This document shows, piece by piece, positions 11,918-14,077 of a stretch of 14,077 bases of DNA. The stretch's first letter is position 1; every line of letters begins with the position of its first letter. The stretch spans positions 1 through 14,077 of the forward strand of contig JAEEML010000072.1 in NCBI GenBank assembly GCA_016283195.1, written 5' to 3'. The notes below the pieces were generated by a model. The model saw only the letters and a program-made list of their open reading frames with translations. It searched no databases and was not told where the DNA came from. The stretch is from Deltaproteobacteria bacterium (GTDB lineage Bacteria; JAEEML01). The position numbers and the translations under genes are program-made.

Positions 11918-14077
11918 ATGTATATCCGCAAGACCAACACCATTTATGCAATAAGCCTCTTAACTGTCACGCTCCTTGCCTGTAGCAAAACACCGCCGGA
12001 GGCTGCCAAAACCACCATCCCGGAGGGTTCGCCTTGCACCAACAGCGATGCCGTTGTCTGCGAGAGCGGCACAACTTGCTATAGCGATGGCTTTTGCCGC
12101 AAGATGTGCCAGGTTTCGGAAGATTGCGCTCCTGTTCAACAATGCTATGGCGATGTCTGCCTGGCTGTGGCCACTCCGCTCTGTACCAGAAACGAAGATT
12201 GTCAAAAGAACGTGCCACAGTGCGTGAATGTGGGCTCAGCTAAATGTGTGGCCGGAAATTGCGCCTACACCAACGAGCCACAAAGTAAATCCTGCGATGA
12301 TAACAACACCTGTACAATAAATGACCATTGCGATGGCAAAGGTGGCTGCTTCGGCGAGGCCGTTATCTGCAATAATCCACCGGCTACCTCCTGCAACGAT
12401 GCCGATGACACTTACATCAGCTATGCTGCCACCGGCACTTGCAAAGACAATGATGGCCAAACTGAATGTGTATATGAAAAAAGCGAAACATCATGCGCAA
12501 GTTGCCGCGAAAACTGCTTGCACAGATGCGATGGAGTTGTCTGCCCCGCCAGTGCCGATGGTTGTCAGCTCGGCTCTTGCGACCCAACAAGTTTCTTAGA
12601 ACCTCCCTGTACCTTTAAAAATGTTGAAGACGGTACTCTTTGTAGCACCTCTGAATTTGACGGCCGATGTATAAGCGGCTCTTGTGCAGAATGTGATGCC
12701 AACTCTGAATGTTCCATCGGAGAGCAAGAATGGCCCAGCTGCTTTGCCGCTATATGCTCAGATAGCAAAAGATGCGAAGTAATCCCAACAGCCGGCGAAG
12801 CTTGCGGAAATATTTGTAAAAATGGCATTATGTATGCCACTGGCAGTTGCGCTGCCGATGGTAGCTGTGATGCCAATACAGATAGCTGCGGGGTCTATAC
12901 CTGTAATCAAGCTGGTAGTGCTTGCCTCACCTCCTGCCAAACCAACGATGATTGCATTGAAACTCATATTTGCTTTGAAAATGCTTGTATTGAATCAAAT
13001 CTCATTCCCAACGGCACAACCGGCTGCACCAATAATGCAGAATGTCGCAACAATCACTGCGACACTTCAACCGTTGGCCCGGAAACCGGCCGTTGCTGTA
13101 AAGGCGATGAATGTTGCGACGAGCGCGCCGATTGCCCCGCCCACACCTATTGCGACAATGACAAATTTGAATGTGTTACCAGCGTAGTAGGCACAAGTTG
13201 CCAAAGCGATAACGACTGTGCCGTTGGTAATTTCTGCCGCGAGTCCACCAAACAATGTGTAAGCGGAGATAATGGCACCGGTTGTGATGATGCCAGCGAC
13301 TGTAAAAGCCAAAAATGTCGTGCTTCCACTCACGTTTGCATTTCCGGCGATGTAGGTTCATCCTGCGATGATAATAATGATTGCATATTAAATCATTGCC
13401 GTCCGTCCAGTCGCACCTGCGTTTCCGGCGAAAAAGGTTCTTCATGCGATAACGATAGCAACTGCAATACCAATTTAAACTGCGTCGGCTTCATTTGCGT
13501 AACTGGCGCCAATGGCTCAACCTGTACCAAAGATAGTGAATGCCTCTCCAACCATTGCCGCCTGTCAGAGCACAAATGCGTCAGCGGCGAAGTAGACGCC
13601 GGTTGCGATGACGACAGCAACTGCAATTCCGATAACCACTGTATTGCTTCCAAACATATTTGCGGTGGCGGCGGAAAAGGTGATTTTTGTGATGACGACG
13701 GCGACTGCGACAGCGGCCATCATTGTCGTGAGTCAACCCACCTGTGTGTGGGCGGCGGAGTTGGTGATCTCTGTGACGACGACGGCGACTGTGACAGCAA
13801 TATATATTGCCAAAAAACAACTCACAAATGTGTTAACGGTGGCATTGGCGACCCCTGTGACAACGACGGTGATTGTAGCGGCGGTACTGCCGCCGGCTTC
13901 AAAAACCACTGCCGGCTGTCAACCCATGTGTGTGTGGGCGGCGGCGAAGACGACCCGTGTGACGATGACCAGGACTGTGATGAAGGATTTTTCTGCCGCC
14001 TCTCCACCAATAAGTGTGTAAGCGGTGAAACAGGCTCTCTTTGCGATGATGAAGGCGACTGCGCCAACAGCACCTCC
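11918..14077 (+). CDS. Cys/Asp-rich repeat lipoprotein, paralogue of the divergent gene (3' end outside)
   Basis: The frame is open for 720 codons to the window edge. AAGGAGG lies 5 nt before the ATG. Signal peptide with lipobox LLAC, Cys22. Residues 36-145 are Cys-rich units (CRKMCQVSEDC). At about 150-215 comes the module shared with the minus-strand neighbour: PPATSC, YISYAATGTC, then SCASCRENC. More Cys units follow, and from Cys400 a long array of C-x5-C-x(4,6)-C-x(5,6)-C-[VI]-x-G units begins: 11 complete and one cut by the edge. Similar modules with YxxxGxC and SC-x2-C-type Cys occur in Myxococcales secreted proteins (memory, not a search). A surface-exposed, disulfide-rich stalk or adhesin is the likely role; no enzyme domain is visible. 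The true length is unknown. Confidence 0.9.
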   Translation, partial: MYIRKTNTIYAISLLTVTLLACSKTPPEAAKTTIPEGSPCTNSDAVVCESGTTCYSDGFCRKMCQVSEDCAPVQQCYGDVCLAVATPLCTRNEDCQKNVPQCVNVGSAKCVAGNCAYTNEPQSKSCDDNNTCTINDHCDGKGGCFGEAVICNNPPATSCNDADDTYISYAATGTCKDNDGQTECVYEKSETSCASCRENCLHRCDGVVCPASADGCQLGSCDPTSFLEPPCTFKNVEDGTLCSTSEFDGRCISGSCAECDANSECSIGEQEWPSCFAAICSDSKRCEVIPTAGEACGNICKNGIMYATGSCAADGSCDANTDSCGVYTCNQAGSACLTSCQTNDDCIETHICFENACIESNLIPNGTTGCTNNAECRNNHCDTSTVGPETGRCCKGDECCDERADCPAHTYCDNDKFECVTSVVGTSCQSDNDCAVGNFCRESTKQCVSGDNGTGCDDASDCKSQKCRASTHVCISGDVGSSCDDNNDCILNHCRPSSRTCVSGEKGSSCDNDSNCNTNLNCVGFICVTGANGSTCTKDSECLSNHCRLSEHKCVSGEVDAGCDDDSNCNSDNHCIASKHICGGGGKGDFCDDDGDCDSGHHCRESTHLCVGGGVGDLCDDDGDCDSNIYCQKTTHKCVNGGIGDPCDNDGDCSGGTAAGFKNHCRLSTHVCVGGGEDDPCDDDQDCDEGFFCRLSTNKCVSGETGSLCDDEGDCANSTS
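13115..14077 (+). repeat. Array of Cys/Asp repeat units in the 11918 gene, continuing past the edge
   Basis: Eleven full units, mostly 25-28 residues, one enlarged by an insertion between its second and third Cys (GGTAAGFKNH type). Early units are variable (CDERADC, CQSDNDC), later ones near-uniform (CDDDGDCD). Two neighbouring units (about 13687 and 13771) are almost identical in DNA over the CDDDGDCDS part, pointing to recent internal duplication. Confidence 0.85.

Overview
The window looks like a chromosomal segment of a Gram-negative, deltaproteobacterial-type bacterium, most like the Myxococcota/Bradymonadota. The reasons are four lipoprotein-type secreted proteins rich in Cys and Asp repeats, a surface protein built of PPC-like domains behind a Cys-rich head, and a C-terminal fragment of the kind that ends in VRC-x-[KR]-D. 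This assignment is inference from protein style; no rRNA or species marker is present.

Left part (1-2360): a reverse transcriptase gene runs off the left edge (minus strand, 190 codons visible, motif A intact). It follows a roughly 200-nt stretch without a gene that carries several hairpins and ends in an intrinsic terminator about 20 nt before the RT start. Upstream of that is a small membrane-anchored protein with its own good sigma70-type promoter. Divergent from it is a two-gene small heat-shock protein operon.

Middle (2361-4864): an accessory, scarred region. It holds one unrecognised gene, a broken C-terminal fragment of a VRCLKD-ending domain, a GC-rich patch of short-loop hairpins, a Phd/YefM-PIN toxin-antitoxin module with a clear extended -10 promoter, and a perfect 35-bp direct repeat on both sides of that module. 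About 470 bp without a convincing gene follow, then a tRNA-Thr(CGT) on the minus strand.

Right part (4865-14077): a cell-surface locus. Three genes run leftward as a probable operon: a 251-aa lipoprotein, a 1187-aa Cys-rich/PPC lipoprotein starting directly at the preceding stop codon, and a 114-aa acidic protein. Upstream is a 631-aa lipoprotein with ten Cys/Asp repeats. Divergent from it, across a 179-bp gap with two well-formed promoters, is a paralogous lipoprotein (720 codons visible) that runs off the right edge inside its own repeat array. The two share an N-terminal Cys module as well as the repeat type. The parts most worth following are the RT with its structured leader, the divergent repeat-protein pair, and the TA module bracketed by direct repeats.
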